Source: a virus. From it: a stretch of DNA of 53,295 nucleotides. Below the pieces are notes generated by a model. That model searched no databases, was not told the origin of the DNA, and saw only the letters and a program-made list of their open reading frames with translations. Shown here one piece after another: positions 8,254-17,000 of this stretch. Positions within the stretch are counted from its first letter, which is position 1, and every line of letters starts with the position of its first letter. The position numbers and the translations under genes were made by a program. Location: positions 1 through 53,295 of the IMG/VR virus record IMGVR_UViG_3300021085_000042. One strand, written 5' to 3'.

Positions 8254-8624
8254 AATTCTCTTAACTCTTTTATAATTCTAAGGTCTAAAGGTATCTCGGA
8301 TGATATAATTTTCTTATCACTATATTCTACTACGTCAGGCATGAAAGCTAGGAAGACTACAAAAGGTTTTAAAAACTGATGGTAGTCTTCTAGTTTGTAA
8401 AATAACATAGTGGTCGCTGAATAACCAAAACAGTTATACAATACGGTTAGATGATTCAATATCAGTCTTACCTTTAAATCGTCATCGTCATCATATCGCT
8501 TAAACAATCTTTTCAGATGTTGAAATCGTTTAAGATCGTCATAAAATTCTTCCGAACTGGCTGCCATTCTAATATCATAGTATTTGGCAGCAAACAGAAG
8601 AAAGCTGTCTTCGTCAAGTTTCAT
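8250..8624 (-). CDS. Conserved phage protein of unknown function
   Basis: 124 aa, no membrane segment or catalytic motif seen. The most recognisable part is LILNHLTVLYNCFGYSATTMLFYKL in the middle, a pattern I associate with a small conserved family in T4-like myoviruses. A run of five Asp (residues 44-48) precedes it. Start has an AAAGGTG site almost identical to that before gp45. First gene after the late promoter at 8677. Confidence 0.65.
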   Translation of the reverse strand: MKLDEDSFLLFAAKYYDIRMAASSEEFYDDLKRFQHLKRLFKRYDDDDDLKVRLILNHLTVLYNCFGYSATTMLFYKLEDYHQFLKPFVVFLAFMPDVVEYSDKKIISSEIPLDLRIIKELREL

Positions 8625-8643
8625 AGTTTATTCACCTTTAGTT

Positions 8644-8684
8644 AAGTATACCGAAGAGCTTTATTGCTCTCCAGTATATTTATA
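8644..8684 (-). promoter_or_regulatory. Late promoter TATAAATA overlapping a long hairpin
   Basis: TATAAATA, the T4 gp55 late-promoter sequence, reads on the minus strand at 8684-8677. It overlaps one arm of an inverted repeat (8644-8659 against 8666-8681, six-base loop) in which 15 of 16 positions can pair as RNA, allowing two G-U wobbles. Transcripts starting at the late promoter would keep only the inner GGAGAGC/GCUCUUC stem; read-through RNA from the right would fold the whole hairpin. Confidence 0.7.
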
Positions 8685-8696
8685 ACTATCAGCGGA

Positions 8697-9566
8697 TTAA
8701 CTATCAGCGACTACAGCGTCATCTGCGCCATCAACACCAACGTCACCTGCAGTACCTGCGGCTACTTTCATCGGTACAATAACTTCTACAACATTGCGAG
8801 TTACTGCGCCAGACTTTGCGGTAAGAGTGTGAGCAGTACCTACACCAACAGCAGTCAAGTCTTTCAGACCTGTTGCACCTTTTGCTTTTGCGTTTGCCGC
8901 AGAAGTGTAAAGCTGAATCATGCCTGGACCAACATTACTTACGAAGTAGTCATCGCCGTCAGTCAAACCAGCAATTGCTGTTCCACCGTTATCGGCATAA
9001 GTCACTTCTTCGCCAGTTGCAAATGTTGCTTCGCTTCCACCACCTAGATGAATAACATCAGTAGCAATGTCAACTACACTTGCTTGTGTTGCATCGATTG
9101 TTACAGCAGTAGCGGGTACTGTCTTAGTATTGTACTCAACCCAACCAGGAGTCTGAAGACCCTTAGCACGGTTAGCGGCAATTCCTGCTTCTGTAGTATC
9201 TACAAAGTAGATATCATCAGGTACTTTAACTAAGTTATGCCCTGCGCCTACACCTAAACCAGTAAGTGATTTAAGACCTGTAGTTGCGTGACCGGCAACA
9301 GCTTGTGCTTTAGTGCCGTATAGTTTGATAGTATCAGCATCAACAACATTAACGAATACGGTAGCCGCATCAGTCAATCCAGTGATAACAGTTCCACCTG
9401 CGTCATTGTATTGTACAGCATCACCAGTTGTGAATCCGTGTGCTGAAATTTTAATTGTATTTGATGCTAGTACAACGACTGTGGCGCTGGTTGCATCAAA
9501 AATTGTAGTAGTTGCTTCCCACTTAGGCGCTGCCGCCAAAGTATCAACTGTTCCCCATAGTGCCAT
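8697..9566 (-). CDS. Virion structural protein with internal duplication
   Basis: 289 aa, beta-rich and poor in charged residues, beginning MALWGTVDT, like a family of abundant virion proteins in marine T4-like phages. Two similar blocks of about 85 residues are visible: one with HGFTTGDAVQYND..ITGLTD...TIKLYGT...LTGLGVGAGH and one with FATGEEVTYADN..IAGLTD...MIQLYTS...LTAVGVGTAH. They are separated by PGWVEYNTKTV. The repeat suggests two copies of one small beta domain. Preceded by a possible late promoter (AATAAATA) and an AAGGAG site. Function on the particle is unknown. Confidence 0.65.
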   Translation of the reverse strand: MALWGTVDTLAAAPKWEATTTIFDATSATVVVLASNTIKISAHGFTTGDAVQYNDAGGTVITGLTDAATVFVNVVDADTIKLYGTKAQAVAGHATTGLKSLTGLGVGAGHNLVKVPDDIYFVDTTEAGIAANRAKGLQTPGWVEYNTKTVPATAVTIDATQASVVDIATDVIHLGGGSEATFATGEEVTYADNGGTAIAGLTDGDDYFVSNVGPGMIQLYTSAANAKAKGATGLKDLTAVGVGTAHTLTAKSGAVTRNVVEVIVPMKVAAGTAGDVGVDGADDAVVADS

Positions 9567-9598
9567 TTTATTTCTCCTTTATTAATGGTTCTTTAATA

Positions 9599-9606
9599 TA
9601 TTTATT
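9599..9606 (-). promoter_or_regulatory. Possible late promoter AATAAATA
   Basis: AATAAATA on the minus strand 33 bases before the 9566 start codon. It fits the relaxed NATAAATA form and sits in front of a structural gene, but the first base differs from TATAAATA. Confidence 0.45.
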
Positions 9607-10972
9607 GTACGTAACAGTTCAGTTCGTATTTTGCGCCCATATTATACACTTGAATCTGAAGCATTTGACGAACGGGCTTGCCTTTTTTCATCAACTTGAT
9701 CGAGTAAGAGTTGGTCTTATCTTTGCTAGGCTTTTTAGGACCAGTAGCAACTTTATCATGCCAATCGTCTTCATCAATATCAAATCCTTTTTTCTTAGCA
9801 ACTGCAATTGCTTCTTGCACTGCACCACTAAAAGTGTTATGATATAGTTTGTAGTTGGGCGCTTCTTGAAGGTCTTGTTGGACTTCTTCATTAACAACCT
9901 CTTCATTATAACCAGGCTTGATAGCTAGAAGACCCATCTTAGACTTAGGCACTTTTAGCATCTTGGCAGCCTTCATTTTGGCTCCGTATAGATCCTTTGC
10001 TTCGCTCTTTTTGATCTCTACTTTCTTACCGTTATAAATTGCTACCCATCCAGCCATCTTAGACTCTTCGATGTTTTCTGGCTTATGTGGCTTACCACAC
10101 GATTCACAAATTTTCTTTCCACACTCGCAACCACAGTCACAGTAATCTTCTTCACTGTCTTCTTTTACGACTTTACCGTTCTTAGAGATAATGCCCTTGT
10201 ACCCTTCCTTTTCCTTATCGGCAAGATATTTCTTGGCATATACCAATAGGTTGAAAGGCATCGTCCGAATCGGTCCACGCTTTGACATTGAATACTTAAC
10301 TATAAACTTCTCTTCGAGTACTTCACCATCTTCTTCAGCTTCATTGAGTTGCTTTTTCAGCTTATCAATTTTTCTCTGAATAGCAACTTTCTTCATCTTA
10401 ACAGAAGATGTGTTACCAAAGAAAGTCTTGAGATACTTCTCTGCTTGATCAATCTGCTTTTGAATCTTAGCCTTGTCTACGCCTTCATCTAGTTCAACTT
10501 CTTCACGCATAGTCTTCAGAGCATGTACCATATCTTTGTATGATTTGCCCATTGCAGTTTGAAGTTTCTCTTTATTATCTGGCTTACGAAAAGAAGCAAA
10601 CTTCTTAAGTGCAAGTTCAATAACTTTTGGAGGCAACTTAGCTTTCTTACCATCAGCAAATTGAATAGGAAGATTACCTCTCACGTCTGCCGCTTTACGC
10701 AACTGCATGATAATGTTCATCTTAGCGCCAGCTTTATCTTTGTCAGTTGCAACTAAGTCGAGGTCAGCAGGATCGAACTTCTCATTCACATCTTCGTTTT
10801 GACGCTTAAGTACCGCCCTAACTTGTGGATGATCAGACAATCCTTTTTTCATCTTCTCAATAGCTTTGACTGCACCAGTCATATTGCCACCGGCATAGCG
10901 TTTATCAGACGCAATACCAATCGCTTGCTTGACATGCATAGGACTAAATTTTTCGTTTAGTTCGTCAGTCAT
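9602..10972 (-). CDS. Modular lysine/glutamate-rich protein with Cys cluster, probable internal virion protein
   Basis: 456 aa, strongly charged. Modules visible: an N-terminal helical part (residues 1-160), a coiled segment (KAKIQKQIDQAEKYL), a basic block (KFIVKYSMSKRGPIR), a cysteine cluster DYCDCGCECGKKICESCG near residue 280 that could bind zinc, and a segment KMAGWVAIYNGKKVEIKKSEAKD that recurs in marine phage proteins. Modules are joined by acidic stretches (EEVELDEG, EEDGEVLEEK, YNEEVVNEE). Such spacing resembles the neighbouring giant protein at 14070. TAA of the upstream gene touches this ATG. No enzymatic motif was recognised. Confidence 0.6.
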   Translation of the reverse strand: MTDELNEKFSPMHVKQAIGIASDKRYAGGNMTGAVKAIEKMKKGLSDHPQVRAVLKRQNEDVNEKFDPADLDLVATDKDKAGAKMNIIMQLRKAADVRGNLPIQFADGKKAKLPPKVIELALKKFASFRKPDNKEKLQTAMGKSYKDMVHALKTMREEVELDEGVDKAKIQKQIDQAEKYLKTFFGNTSSVKMKKVAIQRKIDKLKKQLNEAEEDGEVLEEKFIVKYSMSKRGPIRTMPFNLLVYAKKYLADKEKEGYKGIISKNGKVVKEDSEEDYCDCGCECGKKICESCGKPHKPENIEESKMAGWVAIYNGKKVEIKKSEAKDLYGAKMKAAKMLKVPKSKMGLLAIKPGYNEEVVNEEVQQDLQEAPNYKLYHNTFSGAVQEAIAVAKKKGFDIDEDDWHDKVATGPKKPSKDKTNSYSIKLMKKGKPVRQMLQIQVYNMGAKYELNCYVQ

Positions 10973-11896
10973 TTAGTCCTCCAACGCTTTAGAGATTGCT
11001 TTTCTACGCTTATGTAAGTACTCATCAGATTCGTCTTCATCGCCATCGTTGTCGATGTCTTTGTCTTTACGATCATCAAACTTCTTTTTAACAGCTTTAG
11101 GTTGAACTTTGTCCATGCCTTCACCATCGTCTGACTTGTCGTTAGAGTTATCTTCTTGAACTCCTTCGTAAGTCTCTTTACAATACTGAGCATATAGTTC
11201 TTCGAACTTCGCTTCCGAACAACCATACTTCTCACTCACTTTCTTATACATTTCATGCTTTGAGCATGAGGAAGCGTGTAGTTTTTTCATTTCGCCTACG
11301 CAAGACTTCTCGTCCATGTATGATTCTTTCAAACTCTTTTGAACATCTGCGATAGTCTTACATGATTTATCACATCCAAGACTTTTCTTAGCGTAAGCAA
11401 TAAGTTTAGCGTCTGGACCAGTCATTTCAACATCATCTCCACCAAACGAAGATGAGCCGATCTTTTTCATCTTGATACCGGCTGGTGCTTTACCAGTGAA
11501 CGACTTTACAGTAATAGTAGCTTCGTACATTACGTCTTCAAGTTCTACTTTACCACCGTCTTGAACAAGTTCAATTTCTTCGTGTTGAGATTTTGAAGCG
11601 GCTTTTACAGCAGTTTCTACAGACTTGGCTGCCTTATCTTTCGATGAGATCATGCCAATTTCTGGAGTTACGTCTGCTACTTTAGGTGTCTTAGTATCTC
11701 CGTCACCTGGTGCAGTTTTATCTGGTCCACGTGAACCTGTTGCTTCTGTTACTTCTTCTGGCTGTGCTTCAACTTCTACTACTGGTTCTTCAGCAACAGG
11801 CTCAGGCATTTTATATCCCTGAGAAGCAACTTTAGCAGTGAATGCATCAACCATACCTGCTGGCAGTGGTTGAATGTCTTCGGCTTTCTTAAACAT
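10973..11896 (-). CDS. Acidic modular protein with EF-hand-like loop, probable internal virion protein
   Basis: 307 aa. The N-terminal third is rich in Pro/Glu/Val (EEPVVEVEAQPEEVTEATG). A middle region contains scattered Cys (LGCDKSCK, SSCSKHE, KYGCSE, QYCKE). The C-terminus has KFDDRKDKDIDNDGDEDESDEYL, where DxDxDGDxDxxD resembles an EF-hand calcium loop, followed by a basic HKRRKAISKA end. This end module recurs, with variation, in marine T4-like phage proteins. Late promoter GATAAATA lies 30 bases before the start. Function unknown; calcium binding is inference from the loop only. Confidence 0.6.
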   Translation of the reverse strand: MFKKAEDIQPLPAGMVDAFTAKVASQGYKMPEPVAEEPVVEVEAQPEEVTEATGSRGPDKTAPGDGDTKTPKVADVTPEIGMISSKDKAAKSVETAVKAASKSQHEEIELVQDGGKVELEDVMYEATITVKSFTGKAPAGIKMKKIGSSSFGGDDVEMTGPDAKLIAYAKKSLGCDKSCKTIADVQKSLKESYMDEKSCVGEMKKLHASSCSKHEMYKKVSEKYGCSEAKFEELYAQYCKETYEGVQEDNSNDKSDDGEGMDKVQPKAVKKKFDDRKDKDIDNDGDEDESDEYLHKRRKAISKALED

Positions 11897-11925
11897 GGTA
11901 TTCTCCTTTAATTATTTTATGTTAC

Positions 11926-11933
11926 TATTTATC
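11926..11933 (-). promoter_or_regulatory. Late promoter GATAAATA
   Basis: GATAAATA on the minus strand 30 bases upstream of the 11896 start, overlapping the stop codon of the preceding gene. It fits the NATAAATA late class. Confidence 0.6.
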
Positions 11934-12288
11934 AGTTATCAACTTTTGAGCTTGCACGCCATTGGTAACACGACCAATACTTTGCTTTCCATTTAGGACC
12001 AGGATTATCACATCCATGCCTTGCTCTAAAACTTTTCCTTCTTGCAGGATCATCTCGTTTGATTTCCATGTTCGGATCACCAAATTGAACTTTCACCACA
12101 TTTCCCTTTTCGTTCTTAGCGTATACGCCAAACTTTCTTTTAGATCCACTGGGCAGTCTGAAAGGATCGTTCAGCGTAACCTTTCTTCCTTGATACTCAG
12201 ATTCTTCTAAAACTAAATCTGCATAGATGTCGCACTCTTCACATACGGCATCAATAGTTTCTTCGTTATATCTTTTAAAGCTTTTCAT
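11932..12288 (-). CDS. Small basic protein with capsid-targeting-like N-terminus
   Basis: 118 aa from ATG 12288, which overlaps the upstream TGA by one base. The first residues MKSFKRYNEETI match an F-x-x-(F/Y)-x-x-E pattern shared with several neighbours and with the capsid-targeting sequence of T4 internal proteins. The rest is one compact domain: VTLNDPFRLPSGSKRKFGVY, then KVQFGDPNMEIKRDDPARR, KSFRARHGC, and a terminal CYQWRA. The DP-x-RR-x-S-F-RARH-x-C part recurs in many large phages as a domain of unknown function. Basic charge suggests DNA contact inside the head. Confidence 0.65.
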   Translation of the reverse strand: MKSFKRYNEETIDAVCEECDIYADLVLEESEYQGRKVTLNDPFRLPSGSKRKFGVYAKNEKGNVVKVQFGDPNMEIKRDDPARRKSFRARHGCDNPGPKWKAKYWSCYQWRASSKVDN

Positions 12289-12506
12289 CATTGTGCGTCC
12301 CAATATGTCTTGTCAAGTTCACCAGTTGCAGGTGGGTTACTAGTTTTTCTACACTTGATATATGTCTGTCTAGCGTTACCACCAGGTAAAGTAAATGTTC
12401 GAATACCATTAGCGATAGTGCCAGGAGTATCTGAATAAGTGTCAGATGCAGTTGCGGCATTATCGTATTGCCAAGCAGTGTTATTAGTGACTGTAACCCA
12501 AGCCAT
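12288..12506 (-). CDS. Small protein of unknown function (72 aa)
   Basis: 72 aa, beta-leaning, with AWVTVTNNTAWQYDNA at the start and GELDKTYWDAQ at the end. I do not recognise the family. Both ends overlap neighbours (TAATG upstream, TGATG downstream), so it is firmly part of the late operon running from the endolysin region. A structural or head-decoration role is possible, by context only. Confidence 0.6.
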   Translation of the reverse strand: MAWVTVTNNTAWQYDNAATASDTYSDTPGTIANGIRTFTLPGGNARQTYIKCRKTSNPPATGELDKTYWDAQ

Positions 12507-12742
12507 TACTCTTCTCCGTCTTTGTTCATCATGTATCGATGAGCAGAGTTCAAGTAATCGGCAGCCTTAGTGATCTTGTTCTGTACCCACTCTGGCAGAT
12601 TATCTTCGTCTTCAAACATCTTAACCATATGATCTGCGTCAGCCAATATACCACGTAGTTGGGTCTTAGCCATACCGCCTTCGTTGTCATACTCTTTCGG
12701 GTCTTTAGCTTCTGTCCTAAAATCGCTGAACTTTTTAATCAT
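12506..12742 (-). CDS. Small helical protein with capsid-targeting-like N-terminus
   Basis: 78 aa. Starts MIKKFSDFRTEAKDP, an F-x-x-F-x-x-E-A pattern like the cleaved leader of T4 internal proteins. The remainder (EYDNEGGMAKTQLRGIL, then DNLPEWVQNKITKAADYL) is a short helical module that I associate with marine T4-like phage proteins, often fused to other modules. No enzyme motif. Lies directly after the endolysin gene. Likely packaged or scaffold-associated; this is inference. Confidence 0.65.
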   Translation of the reverse strand: MIKKFSDFRTEAKDPKEYDNEGGMAKTQLRGILADADHMVKMFEDEDNLPEWVQNKITKAADYLNSAHRYMMNKDGEE

Positions 12743-12746
12743 TGTA

Positions 12747-13613
12747 CTATCCTAATAGTTTCTTTAGAGTTGCAGGACCAGCTACTCCATCAGCAGTCAA
12801 ACCATTTGCGGCTTGCCACGCTCTTAATGTACGCTTAGTACCAGGTCCAAAAATACCATCAGCGCCAATACCGAGTGCTTTCTGCACTGCGGCTACTGTA
12901 TCGCCTCTATCACCAGTTGTTACTGTTACGTATTCAACTTTAGATTTACTGGATGATTTCTTAGGGGCAGGAATCTTTCCGCCCATAATCTCAATAGCGG
13001 CATTGTAACGCTTAGTTCTATCTGCCAAGCCAATATCACCACCATTAATCTTCTTAGTCATTTTAACGATATCGCCTTTGTCTGCGATAGCATTTAACTT
13101 AGATGTCTTCCAGAACCAGCAAGCACTTTCAATAGCACCCTTTTCAGTTGCTACATATTCAGCGGCTTGTTCTGCTGTCATGCTTACGGTCTTACCGAAC
13201 TTAGTATAGTTCTCACGACCAGTAAGTTGCTTCAGTCCACGACCTCTAAATAACCAGCCGTCTCCATCTTTAACGTTACCCATCTTGTACTTACGGAACT
13301 CATCCATATATACGTAGTTAGCAATTTTCTCTGGGTTACGGGCATACTCTTTTGCGTCACGCTTTGGTGAATTACCAAAGTAACGTCCAAATACTCTGTT
13401 CAATGCGCTTTCGCTATAATTCAAGTTCTCTTCTAATGACTTAAAGTTATTACTTTCGTGGGCACATTGTGCAATAAATCCAGCCATTCTTTCAGGCGTG
13501 TTGATGTCGTACTTAGGAAAGATTTCTACAATCGCATCGTACCACATATCTACTTTTGAGTTGCCAGGAATCATTGCTGCCAGCATCTCTTTTGTTAATT
13601 CAAATTTACTCAT
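12747..13613 (-). CDS. Endolysin: GH19 glycosidase with peptidoglycan-binding domain
   Basis: 288 aa from ATG 13613. The N-terminal 190 residues match phage GH19 lysozymes: FIAQCAHESNNFKSLEENLNYS with the catalytic Glu in AHES, YARNPEKIANYVY, and DGWLFRGRGLKQLTGRENY. A Lys/Ser linker (PAPKKSSSKSK) leads to a PG_binding_1-type domain with VAAVQKALGIGADGIFGPGT and LTADGVAGPAT repeats. Cuts cell-wall glycan at lysis. No signal peptide is seen, so it needs a holin. The longer reading frame to 13640 encodes MKMFWRKNK over the GGAG ribosome site and is not the real start. Confidence 0.9.
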   Translation of the reverse strand: MSKFELTKEMLAAMIPGNSKVDMWYDAIVEIFPKYDINTPERMAGFIAQCAHESNNFKSLEENLNYSESALNRVFGRYFGNSPKRDAKEYARNPEKIANYVYMDEFRKYKMGNVKDGDGWLFRGRGLKQLTGRENYTKFGKTVSMTAEQAAEYVATEKGAIESACWFWKTSKLNAIADKGDIVKMTKKINGGDIGLADRTKRYNAAIEIMGGKIPAPKKSSSKSKVEYVTVTTGDRGDTVAAVQKALGIGADGIFGPGTKRTLRAWQAANGLTADGVAGPATLKKLLG

Positions 13614-13614
13614 C

Positions 13615-14073
13615 TTATTTTTTCTCCAAAACATTTTCATTCCCTTCGTGTATCTTTTTTGTGAAAGTCTTTGGGTAGCTGTACACGTGTTTTAATAATT
13701 CATGAACTTTCACATCTGCTTGCATGATATCTATATTTCCACCTACGTTTCGAGCGGCTAACCATCGATGATGTCCGTCAATGATATAGTTATCTTTACT
13801 CACAATCAGAGGTTTTGCTTGACCAAGAGTCTTGATCTTAGCGATTGCCCCTACAATCTTATCTTTGTTAAATTCTTTCTGAATAGGCTTTAAACTCTTA
13901 GCAGGAACCTTAGTCTTTTTCACAGCAACGTTGTTCTTCTTCAGATGCTTGATAAGTCCATCATAATCTTTCGATCTTACTTGAGGCATCTTGTCTCTTG
14001 TAAAACCTAGAGTATCTGTGGACTTAGGTTCATAGACCTTAAGTTCTGACACAAAGTTCCTAAACTTCTTCAT
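13615..14073 (-). CDS. ParB/sulfiredoxin-fold protein with capsid-targeting-like N-terminus
   Basis: 152 aa. The middle contains a ParB-type core: LGQAKPLIVSKDNYIIDGHHRW with the IDGHHRW motif, where ParB-like and sulfiredoxin-like enzymes bind nucleotide. Such domains act as DNA-binding CTPases, nucleases or kinases; catalytic type cannot be fixed here. The first eleven residues MKKFRNFVSEL fit the F-x-x-F-x-x-E leader shared with neighbours. Start overlaps the stop of the giant upstream gene as ATGA. The endolysin gene follows one base after its stop. Confidence 0.75.
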   Translation of the reverse strand: MKKFRNFVSELKVYEPKSTDTLGFTRDKMPQVRSKDYDGLIKHLKKNNVAVKKTKVPAKSLKPIQKEFNKDKIVGAIAKIKTLGQAKPLIVSKDNYIIDGHHRWLAARNVGGNIDIMQADVKVHELLKHVYSYPKTFTKKIHEGNENVLEKK

Positions 14074-17000
14074 ACCTTGATCACTTTACTAGATGTGCCA
14101 AAGTTCTTCTTACGCATGATAGTCTTGTTGACTACTTCGTATTCATCCTTTTCGCTATCATAGTTAATGACGATAGGTAAGTTCAAATCTGCTTGAATGT
14201 CCTTAAGCACTGCTTCGATGTCAGGATTTTGACGAATGTTCTTTGCTTTGTTCTTTGCAATCTTTTTGAATACTCGCTGAAGTTCTGCAATAGTGATAGC
14301 AGGCTTATTGCGATCATCGTTCATTCTGTCTGCAAAATGCTTAGTGAATTCTACGTCAATGCCAAACTTGTCGAGTAATCTATCTGCAAACCTTTCTAAG
14401 TCATTCAACTGCTTCTGAGTAACTTCTTCTTCGAAGTGTGCTTCAAATAGATCATCTACTGACTCAGTGACAGTCTCGCCAGGAGTATCTTTCTTGTAAC
14501 GCTTAGTAACTTTTTCAGTACCTCTATCACCAGCACCGCCCTGTTCGAATACATAATCACTAGGCACCATATCTGCTAATGTTCTGCCATCAACGCCTGC
14601 GTAACTTTTTGCGATTTGTGCGGCATAGTATCCTACGCCATGTCTAATCTTACCTTTTGACTCTTTCTTTTTTCTGTCGAGTACAGTGGTGAGAGTTTTT
14701 AATGCGTGTTGGTAGTTCTTTTTGTTAGTAATAGATCCTAACTTAGACCTGATAATGTCTTGTGTACTTCTCTCTGCAAAATGCTCTTCAAACATGAGGT
14801 CTTCAGTACTAGATTCTTCAAATGCCTCCCTTGCTACAATTCTCCAGCCTTGCTTCTTCATTCTATCAGCAGTAGCTCCATCGACTTTGCGTTGGTAAGG
14901 TCCTTTCTTAACTACATAGACTTCTGCGCCTTCATTCTTAGGCACACAGTTAGGCACTAGCTTACCGTTTTTCTTTTTCATGCCTCTTTGTTCGTGAGAG
15001 TCCCAGCATGGATCATCCTCTTTCAAAGACTTACCTTCGCTATCGTAACCAGGTTTACCAGCTTTCTCTTTCTTAGAGATAGCAATTGCGGCACGTTGTG
15101 CGGCTGAAACTGCGCCCTCTTCTAACTTGCCACCAGCATCTACGAATGCGGCAACAGCCATTTGTTGTTTCTTCTTATCAGACTTACCTGCAAACTGAGG
15201 AGCATCTGAGTTTTTGAAGTCATCAATCCAAGCTCCAAGTCCATCGGATACTTTTAACTTCTCTTCAATCTCTTCTTTCTTAGAACTACCACGAACTTTA
15301 GCGGCTAGGTCTGCGTCTGCTTTACCCCATGTGCCCGATGACTTAGTGATGAAAGAATTGACACGTGCAAAGCCCCATTGCTGTGGAGTAGTACCTGGTC
15401 TATGTCCAGTTCTCCAAGCGGCAATACCTCTGTTATAAACTTGACGTAAAATACCAAGTGGCATTCCAGACTTCTCTGCTTTCTTCTTTAATCCTTCATC
15501 GCCTTTTGCTTCATCTAATGTTACCTGATCAACAATGTCGTTTGTAGTCTCTTCGATGAATGCAATTAAATCTTTATCAGAGTGAAACTCTTCTTTGTTA
15601 ACTTGAGTGATCTTCTTACGTAACTCTCTAGTAAGCAATCCATCCATCTCACGCTCATGCTCTTTAGATAAGTTTTGTCTTTCGTCTTTGTGTTGTCTTT
15701 TAAGTCGCTTCTCTGCATCTGTATTGATAGTTATTTCAGCTATTTCGACTTCTTCTTTACGTTGTCTGAATGCACGAAAACGGCGGTCTAGTTTTATTTG
15801 ACCTTCTTTATTAAACATCTGATGATATCGTTTAGTGTGTGTAGATGTTTTTGTTTTTGCTTCTGCATCACCAGGTGCTGGTTTGTACGCATCTGGATTA
15901 TCATCATCCATCTTAGCGCCCTTCTTGAAATGTGCATCACGTTTTACTTTAGTAGACTTAGCAAGACCTTTATGATATACTGCTGGCTGTGTGCCTTTAC
16001 GATCAGCAATATCTTTGTCTTGACCTACAGTAGGCTCCTCAAACAAGTTAGAGAATTCTTCATTGATGATATAAGACTCAAACTCTTCGTTAGCACTTTT
16101 CTTGCCAGATAATTTAGCTAGGTCTGCTTTTCTAACCGAAGGTAGTAGCTTCTTAGCGATTCTATCAATAGCTGATTTTTTCTTTGCAACACGCTTATCG
16201 ATAAGCATCTTCTCAGAAGGAGATAGTGAAGCATAGTTCTCACCCTTCTTGCCTGCAACCTTTTTACGAATTACTTTGATGGCAGCCTTTCTAGCACGAA
16301 CTTTAAGTTTGTCCATAGTAGCGGCTTTCTTTGCCATACGTCTACGACCTTGAGCGATCTTAGACTTGAACTTACGCATGGTTATTGATCTCATGCGTCT
16401 TTGCTGAATAGTCAACGCTTCGTCAAGCTGTTCTGACATCTCTGCAATCTTCATGCCGCCACGTACCATATCGTATACGTCTTGTGCGTCACCTTGAAGT
16501 CTGCGAGGCAAACCAGTTTTGAATTTTTTGAAATCGCCCTGTGAGGCTGCGGCTCTCATCTTAGATGCAGACATACCAGAAACACCTTCGGAATCTGGGT
16601 CACGATCTCCAGCAGATACGATTTTAATGCTATCGAATCTATAGTCTTTGCCGTTATACTTATTTAAGAGTTCATCGAATTGTTTGATTCGATCTTGACC
16701 AACAACTAGAACTACTTTAGAAAAACTCTTCTGTAATTCTTGCATGATCTGAATGATAGTACGTGAATTAGATTTTACGATTATGTTACCAAATGCTTTC
16801 TTGGCAAGCATAATTTTGTCATCGTAATCTAGAGGATTCTTTTTAGCATCTTGACTATGAGAGACATAGACTAAAGGAGTTGCTCCTTCTTGCTTTGCAA
16901 CTGATTTAATTTTGTTGACTAGTTTTTCATGACCAACCGTGATTGGATTCATTCTACCCCAACCGAGAACGACTGTCTTGTTGGGAGCTTCTTCAAGTTT

